Shown in pieces: positions 28,532 through 40,800 of a stretch of DNA of 64,000 bases. Position 1 is the first letter of the stretch; the number at the start of each line of letters is the position of its first letter. Below the pieces are notes generated by a model that saw only the letters and a program-made list of their open reading frames with translations, was not told where the DNA came from and searched no databases. The translations under genes and the position numbers were made by a program. This stretch comes from Chondrus crispus (lineage: Eukaryota > Rhodophyta > Florideophyceae > Gigartinales > Gigartinaceae): NCBI RefSeq assembly GCF_000350225.1, contig NW_005179070.1, forward strand, positions 1 through 64,000, in the 5' to 3' direction.

Positions 28532-28544
28532 GGTTATGGGCACC
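28532..28544 (+). promoter_or_regulatory. Copia-2 primer-binding site
   Basis: GGTTATGGGCACC directly after the LTR. GGTTATGGGC is complementary to the initiator Met tRNA anticodon arm, as in Drosophila copia half-tRNA priming. Confidence 0.7.
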
Positions 28545-28666
28545 TTTTGCTACCTTGCATAATTTAACCTTCCCCGCTTCACGATAGCAACCCACCACGA
28601 CAAGAAAAAACCGATCCCTCCCAACGCGAAGGAGCCCCAGGCTAACCCCATCTCAGCCCCTTACTT

Positions 28667-28768
28667 ACGTCCCTCCACCGACAAATCCTACGACATCAAC
28701 ACACAACACGACAAACCACGTCCCTCCACCGACAAATCCTACCACATCAAAACAAAACACGACAAACC
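28667..28768 (+). repeat. 51-bp tandem duplication in the Copia-2 leader
   Basis: Units 28667-28717 and 28718-28768 are nearly identical and are followed by a degenerate ACGACAAACTACACAACAAA tract up to gag. The stretch is A/C-rich and unstructured, typical of an untranslated leader. Confidence 0.85.
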
Positions 28769-28851
28769 GAACGACAAACTACACAACAAACTACACGACA
28801 AATCACACTACATCTCACATCACAAACAACACTCACCAGGACACACGCACC

Positions 28852-29754
28852 ATGGAAAAACGCCCCGACATCCCCCGCCTCGATCCGACCAACTACAGCC
28901 CATGGATCGTGGCCACCCGAGCAGCAGCCCACACGATCGCCGCCATCGAGCACATCACCAGCAACCCCACTCCCCCACAAGACCCCACCGATCTAGCAAC
29001 ATTCAACCGCAACAAGAACTACCTACTCGGCAAGCTTATCACGTCCATACCAGCCCACATAGCCAACCTCATACTCAACCCCACAAGCGATCCAACTCCT
29101 TACGATCTCATATAGGCAGTCACTTCTCACTTGGACACAACCAGCGCTCCAGACCACAAATATCTGAAACAGCTAGCCGAGCAGACACACTTTCTACCCG
29201 ATATGACTCTTAATCAGTATATCAAGGCCCATGAGCAGATCAGAACCAGAATGATCGCAGCACGGTTCCCAGAAATAGCCGACCACAAAACAACAGTAGA
29301 GTTCCTCATCGACGGCCTGCGGTTCAACCCTGCCACGGCCGCGATTGGCAGCCAACTCATTGCCCTGGACCCCAACGACACAAAAGACTTTGTGCACAAG
29401 TTCAATCGAATGGATCTCTACCGGCAAGCGGTATAACCACGCACCTCTCAAATGCACGGCGACGCCGGAGGCTCAAATTTTTTCAGAAATCCAGCCTCGG
29501 CCCCTCAACGCTACAACCACTTCCCCCGCCGGAACCTCCCCGTACCATCTAATCCATGCAGATTCCACATGTCACGAGGTGTCTTCCACCCCCGACACAC
29601 CGACGCCGAGTGCAATCACGCAGCACACCCCCGCCACCGTACCCGTCAACCCGTTCGCACCAAGCCGTACCAGACGGCACGGGCCGCTCAACGTCAAGAC
29701 GATTACACAAACGACCCGGATATGGAGCTGGACGACACAACCGATCACAGCCTG
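28852..29754 (+). pseudogene. Copia-2 gag
   Basis: Starts with ATG 28852 (MEKRPDIPRLDPTNYSPW). Gag core segments follow: FNRNKNYLLGKLITSIP, then MTLNQYIKAHEQIRTRM and TVEFLIDGLRFNPATAA. A late CRFHMSRGVFHPRHTDAEC resembles the zinc motif of this clade. It is broken and ends where Chromo-1 is inserted. Confidence 0.75.
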
Positions 29755-30425
29755 TGTGGGATAACTCCTCTCCGCCCTGGGTTGGGTGAGAGGCGGAGGC
29801 TTTAGCGAGGGAGCACGCGGCGCGGACGCGACGCGCTAATTGAACCGATCGGACGAGCTCGCGAAAAGGGAAGTGGCTCACTGGCCGGTTACGCGCAGTC
29901 GCCCGGTGGTGCGTGACCGGGAGCGACCGGTAACGGGTTAGAAGCCAGCGCGCGCGATAGACAACCGAAACGGACGTATATAGGCGCGAAAGGGACGGGG
30001 GCGAGCTTGCCCCTGTTTACTGGTGGGGACGGGTGCCAGGTCTTAACCCCGCAGAGGGACGCCTCGGACACCTGTCCCAGTACAGTAGTACAGTACCTGC
30101 CGCCTAGTGCGTGCCGGGTACTGTACACAATTAAAAAGGTAGCGCCATAATTGCTACTACCGCACGGGCGCTGCTACTACACGTGTGCACTACTGTACAC
30201 GCGTGTTGCTAACAGACGACCGCACGGACGACACGTGTGCTAACGCGCACACGTAACACGCGTAGACTACCGCTCGGACGACACGTGCACTACTGTACAC
30301 GTACGCCAGATTACGACCGCTCGGCATTCGCGTGCGCTCGCTACACGTGGGCACAACCGCCCACGTGTATACCGTATACGGCCGTCCGATGACCTCCGCG
30401 CGCTTGCGCCGGTAATTATACTACA
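29755..30425 (-). repeat. Chromo-1 3' LTR
   Basis: 671 bp; plus-strand text runs TGTGGGATAACTCC...TATACTACA. A minus-strand TATATA lies at 29977-29982, about 445 bp from the LTR start. Upstream of it (30175-30372) is a dense run of ACGTG-type words. Confidence 0.92.
30170..30372 (-). promoter_or_regulatory. ACGTG/GTACA motif cluster in the U3 of the Chromo-1 LTR
   Basis: Within 200 bp there are about eight ACACGTG/ACACGCGT-type words (G-box-like), repeats of ACCGCNCGG and CTACTGTACACG, and an ACGTGGGC...GCCCACGT inverted pair, all upstream of the TATA box at 29977-29982. The cluster is kept in the other LTR (55209-55410). Binding-site function is inference. Confidence 0.5.
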
Positions 30426-30438
30426 GACCTGCCCCCTT
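30426..30438 (-). promoter_or_regulatory. Chromo-1 polypurine tract
   Basis: The minus strand reads AAGGGGGCAGGTC directly before the 3' LTR, the expected position of the plus-strand primer. Confidence 0.6.
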
Positions 30439-30516
30439 AGCTTTCGCCACGTCCCCGTAGCGACCCTCTACTCGAGCGCGCGGGTCCGTTCCGGACGTTC
30501 CCTTCTATCGCGTTCG

Positions 30517-33030
30517 ATGCGGGAACAGAAGCCCCTCCATGCGGACGATCATGCCCCCTGGCTCGTCAGCGAGCTGACGGTATATAACGCCGCGGGGTCA
30601 TCCGATTCGGAGAGCGCGTCTTCCGATTCTCCCCACGCGATCCACACTGACCCCCCAATTCTTCCCCAACATTCCCCTGCGAACTCAGAAACCTCCTCCG
30701 ACAGCGACGACGACATCCCCCTACAGCGGCTCTTCAACCAACCCATGGACGGCCATCGCGACACTTCTTCTGTGCGCGCGTACAGGCAGCCGTTGAGCCC
30801 GCCTCGGGCTCCGGCAGCGACGCCGGTCGGTCCCACCTTCCAACCGCGGCGACGCCTTCGCGACGGCCTGCAACCGTCCGCTGGAGTGGCGGGGCCCGCG
30901 CAAGCGCCAATTGATTCGCCCGTACCGGTCGCTTCGCCACCGCTGGGCGCCCAAGCAACACAGTCCTCGCCGCTGCCCCTCGCGGGCGTGGCTCCAAGAA
31001 TGGTCGAGGCGGACCCGGGGCTCCCCGTGGAGCTGCCGCCGCCTCCCATGTCGCCGCTGCCCGCTGCGGGTACGGCGCTCACAAGGGCCGCTTCCGAGGC
31101 GCCGTACGCGGCGCCGGCGCCGTCGAGTAGCGTAGCGCTTGCGCCGGCCAGACGGGGAGCGACAACGTCGCTGGGGCAGGTATTCACCGCCCCGAGTACC
31201 CCGGGCTGGCTGCGCAGCGGCGTCGGTTCCGTACGGTCGCTGTGGCCCGGGTCCTTGATGGACCACCGCCGCTGGCGCGCACGTCGACGCGCCGCGGGCC
31301 GCAAGCCTCCGATTACGGTCTAGGAATATGTTCAGCGGAACTTGCTGGACGCGGCGAGGTTCGCGGCCATTCCGATGGTGCGCGCGATCAAGACTCCGTC
31401 CGGACGCGGTGCCGTGGCGCAAGAGAACCGCGCCGGCGCGTGGAAGGCGCGATGGCGTCACGCTCCGTGTCGGACGCCGGCCGCAGCGGGCAGTGACTTG
31501 CTCTATGTCCGCTGCGAGGGCGAGGAAAAGTACCACATCTCGCTGCTGAACCTCTTCGGTCGGTATCTCCGCTACGAGGGCCTCGCGCCCGACGTCCGCT
31601 TGGTGGCCTTTCCGCGGCCTTTCGACAGCTGGTACAGCGTTCCGAACCGAGCGCGGTGGGGTGAGGACGCAGCGCGCGAGAGTCGGCTGCGCTGGCGCCG
31701 GGTGGACGATTTATTCCACATGTGGCACAGCACCGAGTTTTTCTCGGTGCCCAGCGCCGCGCGGCGCGACCTGTACCCCGCGCTCCCGCCGAACTGGTCG
31801 ACGTTCGAGGCGCCGGAGTACCTGTGCGTACCGACGCCGAGCGTCATGGCGTACGTGGCGGCGCATTGGTTGCCGCTCGGCCGATCGGAATCCGCGGAAA
31901 CGGAGCGAACGCGCGTCTTGGTGCACGCGATCATGCTTTCCGAATGGGCGGTCTTGGCCTTCCTGTGCTTCTTACATGCCGCTCGCGAGGGACTGCCGTT
32001 CTTCACGAAGTGTCCCGACCCGCGGCTGATCGCGCGGCGCGAGGAACCGTTCGGTGAGCGCGGCCTGCTCTTCCGCCTCTCGGCGGGGCTCATCGATTTA
32101 ATCCGCTCGGTCGGTATCGCGGAGATCCTCGAGGGTACGGCGTTTGACGCGACGTACGCGACGCAGCTGTTGGCCTTCACCGAGGGTATGGATTGGAGCG
32201 GCCGGCCGGACTTCGTGTGGTTCAGCTGGAACCAGCGGTGCACCCTACCGATGCCCTCCGGAGCCGAGGCCGAGACCTGTTCCGATGGTGGCAGCGCGGC
32301 CCCCGGTCCAGCGGACGCGATTGTCGCGGTCGACGTGGACGGCGCAGTCGACACAGTCGACGTGGGTGACACGGGCGGCTTGCTTGCCGATTCCGATGTC
32401 GCGCCGCCGCGCGATGCTGGAACCGGTGCGGTGAGAAGCGTTGTCGAGACCGCGGTACCGGCCCGCGGCGGATCCGCTCGCGTGGCCTCGATCCAGAGCG
32501 ACTCACCGAAGGGGTTGGTACCAGAGCGACGCGACTTAAGAGAACCCCCCGGTGTCGTGGGAATTTCGGCCCCCACCTCGAGCCCCCCACACATCAGCGT
32601 GGTGACCGGTACCGAAGGCGATCATCGTCCCGTTCTGATGCCGCCTCCTTCCGCTCCGCAACCGTCCGGCCGGTCTTCCCCGGAGCGCCTCCGTGAGGAG
32701 GTCGCGTTCACTGCCCTGCAGTACGCTTGCTCCTTCGAGGGGGCAACAGTTCCTTCGTCGGTTGAGCAGGCGCTGCTGCAGGCGCGCGAGTGGATGCACC
32801 AAGTCAAGCAGTTGGAGACGACCATCGCGGCACTCCGAAAGGCCTCTACCGCGGCGGAGCGTGAGCGCGTCGAGCATCACGAGAAGCTCCGCGGCGTGCA
32901 GGACATCCTCGCGGTCGTCAGCCAACGTCTCGCGGCGCCGCCGATGCCTGCCGCTACGGTCGGGGCCTCGAGATCCGCGCCCGAAGATGCCGCGGCGGCT
33001 CCGCCGGCTAAGCGCACAAGTCGTTCTTGA
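30517..33030 (+). pseudogene. Chromo-1 opposite-strand ORF region, unknown product
   Basis: Two consecutive open stretches on the plus strand, opposite to gag-pol, starting at ATG 30517, 92 bp inside the 3' LTR, and ending 175 bp short of the integrase stop. The first part is Ser/Pro/Ala-rich with acidic runs (SSDSESASSDS). The second has an aromatic core (WYSVPNRARWGEDAARES, VHAIMLSEWAVLAFLCFL, GRPDFVWFSWNQR) and a C-terminal coiled-coil-like helix (VKQLETTIAALRKAS...EHHEKL). EW and DFVWF recur at similar spacing in the Chromo-2 opposite-strand ORF, suggesting common descent. No known domain is recognised. Confidence 0.6.
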
Positions 33031-33205
33031 GCCCCGACCCGTTGGTCGCCCCCTTTCGCGTAGCCCATTAGGGGCCTCGCTTCCCATAAACCAGACCCAT
33101 TAACGGTGATCCTATCACTTGTCCGCGGCGTGCGCGCGCGGCGATGCGCAGCACGTGATCGCGAAGTCGTCTTGACGATGTGGCCATGCGGGACCTCAGG
33201 GCGCG
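33031..33205. other. Gap between Chromo-1 opposite-strand ORF and integrase
   Basis: A short tail-to-tail junction region with no coding signal. Confidence 0.5.
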
Positions 33206-36200
33206 CTACGCTTGCGCACGTGCCCGCCCTTGGCGCGTACGCCAATACCGGTCGATAAACGGCTGCGGGAGCCCCTCGGAGGGCTCGTAGGTGTCGTCCG
33301 AAGCGGTATATCCATACCACCAGACCTTGTAGGCGATCCTGCCGCGCGTAGTACGGTGTCCGACAATGCGGTCAACGACGTACTCTGCTCTTGGCGTTGC
33401 GGCTTGTACGTCCGATTCGGTCGATGTGGCCGGGGTGACGGTATCCCCCGGCCGGCGTGACATCTTCCTAACGCGGTCGATGCTCACGCGATTTTCCACG
33501 CCGTCCTGCTCGATGAGGACCGTGGTGTCCGTAGCGAAGCGCACGCGAAACGGACCCTCTGTCTTCGGTAGTAGTTTGACAGAGAGCTCGTCCGGTCCGG
33601 TCGTACCTTGCGCACGCGTGCGGCGCTCGACGCTTGTCAACGGGCGGGGCGGACGATCGACGTAGACAAAATCGCCCGCCACAATGACCGGACGAAAGCG
33701 GACCTTCTTGTCAAAATCGTCCTTGTACCGCTTTTGCGATGCAGTTAATTTCGTCCGAGCGCGGTCGAGCGCGTCGCGAAGCTTGCGCAGCGTAGCGCGC
33801 TTGTACTGCACCGGGGTCCGCGGGTCCTCTCGATGGGTCCCCGCGTCCTGCGGTACAGTACCGGGGAGAATTAAACCGGACGGTGGCCGCGTTAACACCA
33901 GGTCGAACGGTGTCGTCTCCGTCGACCGGTGGACCTGCGTATTGTACGCAAAGGTCAGCGGCTGCACGTAGTCGTCTCAATCGCGCTGGTGCTCCTCCAC
34001 GTAGTGCCGGAGGCGTTGCACCAGCGTGCGATTGAACCGTGCGGTCTGCCCATTCGACTGGGGGTGGTAGGCCGTCGTGAGATAATGCCGCACCCCCAGG
34101 AGGGCGCATACCGCGTCGAAGAATTTCGCAGGGAACTTAGGGCCATTGTCGGTTAGTAAGTAGCGCGGGGCTCCATAGACGTAGACCCAGTTGTCCAAAA
34201 ACGCGTTTGCGACGACCGAAGCGGTTGTGGTCGGGAGCGGGATACTGCGCGTTAGCTTAGAGAATTGGTCGGTAATTACCAACACGTGTTGGTTTTCGTG
34301 CGCGGTCTTGGGCAGGGGCCCCAAGAGGTCCATCGCGACAAACTCCAAGGGGCCCGCCGCGGGGAACAGCTTGAGATTCTTTTGGTTCTTGACAAGCGTC
34401 CCGCGGGTCGCAGCACACTAGGTGCAATTCTGTACGGTCGAGAACGCGTCGCTGGCCATGTGTGGCCAGTAGTACTCCCTGCGAAGGGTGTAGTACATAC
34501 GCGTCGCTCCCGGGTGACCTGCCAACCTCGGATGGTGTGCCAGGTACAGTAAGCGGGGGCGCAACCGAGTCGGTACCACGCGCTGCAGGGTCCCGTCCAG
34601 CGGGGACGTCCTCACGAGAAATCCGTAACGGTCGATGTCGAACTTCGAGTTCGGCGTCCCGACGGTTTCCGCGGCGAAGCGACAGAAGGCGTCCTCAGCT
34701 TGTTCGCGTATAAATTCCTCAACCGAGATGGACGCAGCATCGCGTTCCTCGGGAGTTATCGCGAGCGCGTGACAGTCGTCCGGACGGCCTTGCGGCGGGT
34801 CCCAGTGCACATTGTCCAGGAGGGCCTCGCTGCCCTCATCGTACTGGACTGCGAAGCACGGGACCTCATCATCGACCGGTTCGGTGTCTCCTCCATCGGT
34901 ACGTAAGCGCGATACGCCCTCCGCGAGTTGGTGCTTGACGCCTGGGCGGTACTGTACCTCGTAGTCGTACTCCGCCAAGCGCAGGCGCCAGCGAGCGAGC
35001 CGACCGGAACTGTCCGCTAAATTGGGGACCCAGCGTAGGACCTCGTGATCCCTGCGGAGGTTGAACGCGCTTCCGTATAGGTACGGCCGTAGGTTGAGGA
35101 TGCTCCACACTACGGCCAAGCATTCCTTTTCGGTAGTCGTATAATTGCGCTCCGCATCGGTCAACGCGCGGCTCCAATATCCGATCGGTCGGGTACCTCT
35201 ATCGGGTTGCTCCTGTAGAAGGGCGCAACCCACTTGGTGTCCGCACGCGTCGGTGTCCAGCGTATATTTCCGTCCGTAGCGGGGCAGTGCGAGGGTTGGC
35301 GGCGACACGAGGCGCCGCTTCAATTCCTCAAACGCCGCGTATTCCGCATCGGTTAAGATCTCGAACTCGTAGGGCTGATTCTTGCCGGTCTTCTTACTCA
35401 GCGGCGCGGCGATCTTCGCGAATCTTGGCACAAACCGTCGGTAAACGTTGCACATCCCGAGAAAGGATAGCAGTTCCGTTTGGTTCGTAGGCGCGCGCGC
35501 GCGCTCGATCGCGATGACGTTGCGTCGCTCCACCTCCAACCGTCCCGGACGGATGACGTGCCCGAGATAGGTTACGGAGGTGTCGAAAAACGCGCACTTC
35601 ACCAATTTTAGCGACACGCCCGCGGTATGTAGGAGCCGTAGTACCTCGCGCACGTGCGCCATATGTTCCGTAACGGTTCGCGAGTAGACGATGACGTCAT
35701 CGAGGTAGACCAGCGCGGTCTCCCATTTCACGCGGGACAGGATGATGTCAATCGCCCGATGAAATGTCGCGGGCGCGTTTTTGAGACCGAACGGCATGCG
35801 TAGAAAGCGGTAGAGGCCCGAATGCGACGCGAACGTAGTTTTATCGCGGTCCTCCTCGGCGATCTCCACCTGCCAATACCCGCTATTACAGTCTAGCGTG
35901 GTAAAGACAGTGGCATGGCCGAGCGAGTCGATGCATTCGTCCATGCGCGGTAGTGGGTAGGAGTCGCGAACCGTAACGGCGTTTAGCTTGCGATAGTCCA
36001 CGCAGAACCGCATGGTCCCGTCCTTTTTAGGGACGAAGACCACGGGGCTCGCCCACTCGGCCGATGTCGGTTCGATGACTCCCGCGCGCAGCATGCGGTC
36101 GATTTCCTTCTTCTCCTTCTCGCGCGCGATGGGTCCGGCTCGGTAGGGTGCTTGGTAGATCGGCTTCGCACCGGGCTTCAGCTTGATGCGATGCTTCGTA

Positions 36201-37549
36201 GCATCGATCTTACCCAAGTGGCCGGACCACATGTCCTTGAACTCGGACAGCATGTCCATAATTTCCGACCGGACGGTACTGTCTTCTGCACCAATATGAA
36301 CGTCTTCCTCCCACGAGCGGGTCTTCTCCGCGTCCGTATCGGTCCGCTCATCCGCGTTAGCGGGATTTCCACTGTGGGCGTCGTCCGTTTCCGGTTCTTT
36401 GCGTCGCGCGCCTCCTCCCGTAGCGGTGGTGGATTTAATTCTGCCATCGTCCGTAACGGGTCCTTCTCGTCGCGCACATTCCCACGCGGGTGAGGAATTA
36501 ATCCTGCCTTCGTCCGTAGCGGATTCTTTGCGACGCGCGTATCCTTCCGTAGCGGAGGAGGATTTTCTTCTGCCATCGTCCGTAACTGGTTGTTCGCGTC
36601 GCGCTTGTTCCTCCGTAGCGGTCGAGGAATTATTTTTGTTCCCTCCCCCTTCCTTAGCGTCAGCCTCTCCGGGGGCCGACACGCCAAGTATCAGGATGTG
36701 TGTGGGGGATGGCAACGCGAGACCGACAACGGTATGCTTGGGGACGTGTACCGCGCGGCTTCCGACGTTTCTAACGAGCACCGTAAACGGCTCGCCCGGG
36801 AAAAGGTTCATGACCCCCTGGGCCATCAGGCATAAATTCTTATGCGCCGTTTTGGGGTAGTTTTGCAGGAAGCAAAGCCCCCCAACCGGTGTTGCGACGC
36901 GTACCATCGCTTGGGTCATCGGGGATATCGTCACCCCCTTGACCACGCGAAGTTTCCGTGACGGTACGTTCGTCGGGAACTGCGCGCGCTTCCGGTCGGC
37001 CGAATCTTCCTCCTGCGGGAGCTGCTGCGACGGTCCCCTCGAGGCCATCTTGCGGTCGTGTCTCGAGGGTGTGACTCCCGTCAGCGCTACGGACGGCGCA
37101 TGATTGAACAGCACCTTCCTCTGCGGTGGCAGGATCGCCTTCACGTGGCGATCCAGGAACGTGATTCCGAGGATACAGTCCACCGCAAGGTTGGTGACGA
37201 CCAAGAGCGGTACGCGCGCGACGAACTCACCAATCCGGACGTACAGCTTGAGCTCGCCGAGGGCCTTCTTCGACCTATTCGAAGCGTCGATGAGCGGCGG
37301 GCTCCGCGCGGACTGGATGGCAGCGCGCCACGGTTCTGCCACACAGCGTAGGTGGATTAGATTCGGGCCGGCGCCCGAATCTAAAACCGGCGTGATGGCG
37401 CGCATCATCGCGCGTCGTCGTCCGACCGTTGCAGTGACCTTATAATTTTGCTTCTTGAAGAAGCAAATTGCCGCTTCGTCCGTTCGGCTCTGCGATGGCG
37501 CGCGTACCGAAGCGGTCGACGGGGTGCCTTGTTTATTGAGGCTTGGCAC
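33206..37549 (-). pseudogene. Chromo-1 pol (protease, RT, RNase H, integrase, chromodomain)
   Basis: Reads from 37549 downward. Protease with VLDSGAGPNLIH near the start. RT with YPLPRMDECIDSLG, MPFGLKNAPATFHRAID and the catalytic ALVYLDDVIVYSR. RNase H with TLDTDACGHQVGCALL. H-H-C-C integrase zinc finger near LLYLAHHPRLAGHPG. Integrase core with MDLLGPLPKT, LLTDNGPKF and HPQSNGQTARFNRT. A C-terminal chromodomain (YVVDRIVGHRTTRGRIAY...DDTYEPSEGL) marks a chromovirus. The first 1043 codons are one open frame; the whole has a few breaks. Confidence 0.9.
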
Positions 37550-37569
37550 GAGGAGGATCGTCGACGCCT

Positions 37570-39669
37570 CTACGCGTCCTCCCCGGCTTCCCCCGTCAAC
37601 CCAAGGTCCTCGTGCCCCTCATCCGTCAGCGGTCGCGCGGATTCTTCCGATTGGACGGCCTCGCGCGGCTCGACCACGTTGATGCCCGTGGGAGCCTGCG
37701 CACGCGAATTTCGCCAAGCGGACGGCGGCTGCCGCTCGAATGGCGAACCCGGACGGAGACCTTGGCGGATCCGAAGCTTTTGATAATTGGCCTCGCGGGC
37801 CTGCAAAAGCTTCGACCGCAGCGCGCTATCCGCCACCACAGGACATTGCTCCTGTCGGTGGGTCAGGTCCAGACAGAACCGACACGGCGGGGGTCCAAGT
37901 AATCCTTGGTTGATGAACCGGACCCGCTGGTTCTGTACTGGCCTTCCGTACGGATGTGCGCGCGCGTCACCGTGTTGGGCGGGCGCCATCGGTGCGCCCG
38001 CCGAGGACGAGGCAGGTGACGGATGGTAGCTAGTCGGCGGCGAGCTAAGCGAGCTCGGCGTCGCCGACTGGTCCGTCACCGCCAGTATCTCCTCTGTTTC
38101 GGTTCTGCGCGCTGTCGGGAGTTCAGATAGGGACTCGACCGACACCACGGGCCTTGTCCGCGCGTTGCGCGTGAATCTTTTCACCGAATCGGACGGTGCT
38201 TGAGGCGGCGCGAGCGAGGTCGCCTGTCTTCGAGCCGAGCGGTGCGTCTCGCCTATCGCTTGCGCGTAGCGTGCCACCGCTTGGTAGTCCACGCCCGGAT
38301 GCGTCGCGAGGAAATTGCGCACCTGCGCGCACGTCGCTGGCAGAAGTCCCTCAACGAAAAGGGACTTCAAGCGCCTGTCCGAAAATACGGTTCCGCAGCG
38401 CAACGCCTTGTCCCGCAACTGGTTACTGTACACCTCCTCCGTCATATTAGAGCTCTGACGGAAGGAGGTGACATCACCGACCGCTTCGGAAATAACTTCG
38501 TCCGTCACGTACGTGCGTAATAAAAAGTTAACAACTTCCGCGTAGGTTTCGAGCATATCGCGCTGCTCCGCATCGACCGCCATGTTGTTCCCGTGTAGCC
38601 TGGACTGGAGCAAGGCGTGAGCCTGCTCAGTCAAATAGAACTGGAAACACCATGCGGCCCCGCCTTCGCTGACCCCATTGTCGTCGCAGGCCATCTTGAA
38701 GCGCGCGAGAAACCCTAGCACCGCGATTGGATCTTGACCACCGAACGTGTGGGTTTTCAGCTGGACGTCCAACTTCTTCCGATAACGGTTAACTCGCCGC
38801 GCGGTACTCGCATCGTAGCGCGCGCTGCGATTTTCCAGCCTATACGTGCGGTAGTCGACGGCCTTGGTGAACAGGTCTTTCAGCGGCCTGATCACCGGCA
38901 ACGGTTTCGGATCCCGCCTCGGGGCAGACCGGCGGTCTCTGCCCCTGCGAAGGCGGTCTTCTTCTCCGCCGGGGCTACTGTAGCCCTCCGGACCGGAGTC
39001 TTCTCGCTGGAACCGACGTCGGTCGCGCGCATTGCGGCCTCTGCGGTCGCTTCTGCGCGATCCGTCCGACTCGGTGTCCTCGTCATCGGAGGGGTATCCA
39101 CCTCCTCCGGTATCGCGGTATCGCGTATAGCGTCCTTCGCGGTTATCATCGGAGGGGTAACCAACTCCTCCGGCATCGCGGTATCGCGCGTAGCGTCCGT
39201 CGCGGTTCTTGCGCGTCGCCCTGTGGCGACGTCTTGTGTCTTCTTCCTCGGAGGGGTTTTCTGTACCCTCCGAGGTGTAGCCTTGAGCGCCGGATGCGCT
39301 TCTTCTGCTCGACCGATACGGCTGTCGCTTTTCTGTCGCGAAGCGCCCCAGGCGGTTTTCTGTCCCGCGGGGGCCAGCCGTATCGGCGAGTACGGGAGGG
39401 CCATTTTCTGTGGGCCCTCCTGTAGCACCATAATTTGGTGGGAGGTAAATGGTCTTACCCTCCGGGTGAAGGGACATTGTACCGATCCCGGGCGCTGCGC
39501 CGATCGGTTCAGTGTGCGTTAGCGTAGAATCCGGAGCGGTTGAGTCGCGCTGCTCGCGTGCGTCGACTCCTGCTCCGGCGAAGGTCGTGTCCAGACGATT
39601 GGCCACGGCGGAGCTGATCGCTCCCTTTAGAGCCGTGCCGGACGGGGATTCTTCATCCACAGTGGTGAG
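37570..39669 (-). pseudogene. Chromo-1 gag, downstream part
   Basis: Open from the Chromo-2 insertion point to 37570. It contains a long Arg/Ser/Asp-rich disordered region with repeated short GYPSDD-type words, a retrotransposon gag core (VLGFLARFKMACDDNGVSEG, YLTEQAHALLQSRL), and a CCHC zinc knuckle (CRFCLDLTHRQEQC) for RNA packaging. The first part of gag lies beyond Chromo-2 at 54273-54664. Confidence 0.82.
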
Positions 39670-40690
39670 TGTAGTGCAATGCGCCTGTCGGGCAGAGACC
39701 GCGGTCCGATGGTCCAGCAAAAACAACAACAGCAACAAAAAGAAGAACTGCCGATGGCACAGCGCTACGGAGTGTCCGACTCTCCCTTCTCCGTTTAAAC
39801 GAGCTTGCGACTCGTATTAGCTCGGATCCCTGATGGGGGGGGCACAGAGAAATAGCCCGGCCCGGGATCGGTGTGGTAGAGACTTGCGAAGAGATCTGCT
39901 CGACGAGTGTGGAGTGGGGTGCGTACGTAGGTACCTCGGTTCCACTGAGTTGTAAGGCCAATGCTCGTTGAGCTTCTTCGACACCTTGTGACGCGACAAG
40001 GCCTTCGACGGGGGCGTCGCAACGCAGCCCGACGGGATGAAATGAAAGTAGCAGCGCTACGTCAACCGTGCCGCCCGATGGCTCGAAACACCTACACCGG
40101 TTCGGTCGCAACCGACACCGATGGTACCAACACTGGCTCGTAATACGACGGAGCCCTTCGAGGGAGACGTCGTTGCAACGGTCTCCGTCGGAAAATGGGT
40201 CACAGTAGCAGCGCTACGTCAACTGTGTCGCCCGATGGCTCGAAACACCTACACCGGTTCGGTCGCAACCGAGGCCGATGGCACCAACACAAGATAAGGG
40301 AAAAATAGGTAGAATTAGAGATAGAAAAGGATAGGGAAATAAAGGAAAGAGAAAAGGGAACCCCGAGCGATAGAGGATGCCGTAGGCTTAGGTAAAAGGG
40401 AGCGTCTTGATAGAGACGGACTTCGACCAAGGCGACATTCAACTCCGGCAACTCGGGTTGGTTTATTGACTTGTTCGGTCAAAGGGCTAAGTTATGTAGA
40501 GCCCCGCCGGGGCGAGTACAGTAGCTCCCGGCTCTAGATTCTAGATCTAATTAGTAAATAAAATTAAATAATTAAAATAATCGTGCGCTTCGTCGCACAC
40601 GCGTGTCCCCCAACCCCGGACTACAGTATCCAATTTTTTTCCTTTTTCACTTCCTTCCTCCCCCCTACCCAAGACGGGTATTGCACTACA
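39670..40690 (-). repeat. Chromo-2 3' LTR
   Basis: 1021 bp with TG...CA ends. It contains an 87-bp direct repeat (40047-40133 and 40204-40290). A diverged relative is the solo LTR at 58058-59023. Confidence 0.93.
40047..40290 (+). repeat. 87-bp direct repeat inside the Chromo-2 LTR
   Basis: Copies at 40047-40133 and 40204-40290 (period 157 bp), beginning AGTAGCAGCGCTACGTCAAC. The same pair occurs in the 5' LTR at 53629-53715 and 53786-53872, so it predates the insertion. Confidence 0.88.
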
Positions 40691-40702
40691 TATCCCCCTT
40701 CT
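40691..40702 (-). promoter_or_regulatory. Chromo-2 polypurine tract
   Basis: The minus strand reads AGAAGGGGGATA directly before the 3' LTR. Confidence 0.6.
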
Positions 40703-40800
40703 GAGCGCTCTCGCGCAGCGGCTTCACTCCCTTGCTTCCCAACTTCTTCCTTTTTCTTTCGACCATCGGTCGCCGCTCGCGTGAGAGTAAGACGATCTCC

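Noticed and set aside
28650-28850. CRISPR-like array in the ACGACAAAC repeats
   Set aside because: Only two 51-bp units without spacers, in a retroelement leader.
30549-31536. Long minus-strand ORFs (251 and 271 codons) across the Chromo-1 opposite-strand ORF
   Set aside because: GC-rich frame shadows; the plus frame has a better start, structured content and a relative in Chromo-2.
31572-32594. 340-codon minus-strand ORF in line with Chromo-1 pol
   Set aside because: It lies past the chromodomain end and has no retroelement motif; its composition is that of a shadow frame.
38734-39522. 262-codon plus-strand ORF over Chromo-1 gag
   Set aside because: Shadow of the Arg/Asp-rich gag linker; not next to the LTR like the other opposite-strand ORFs.
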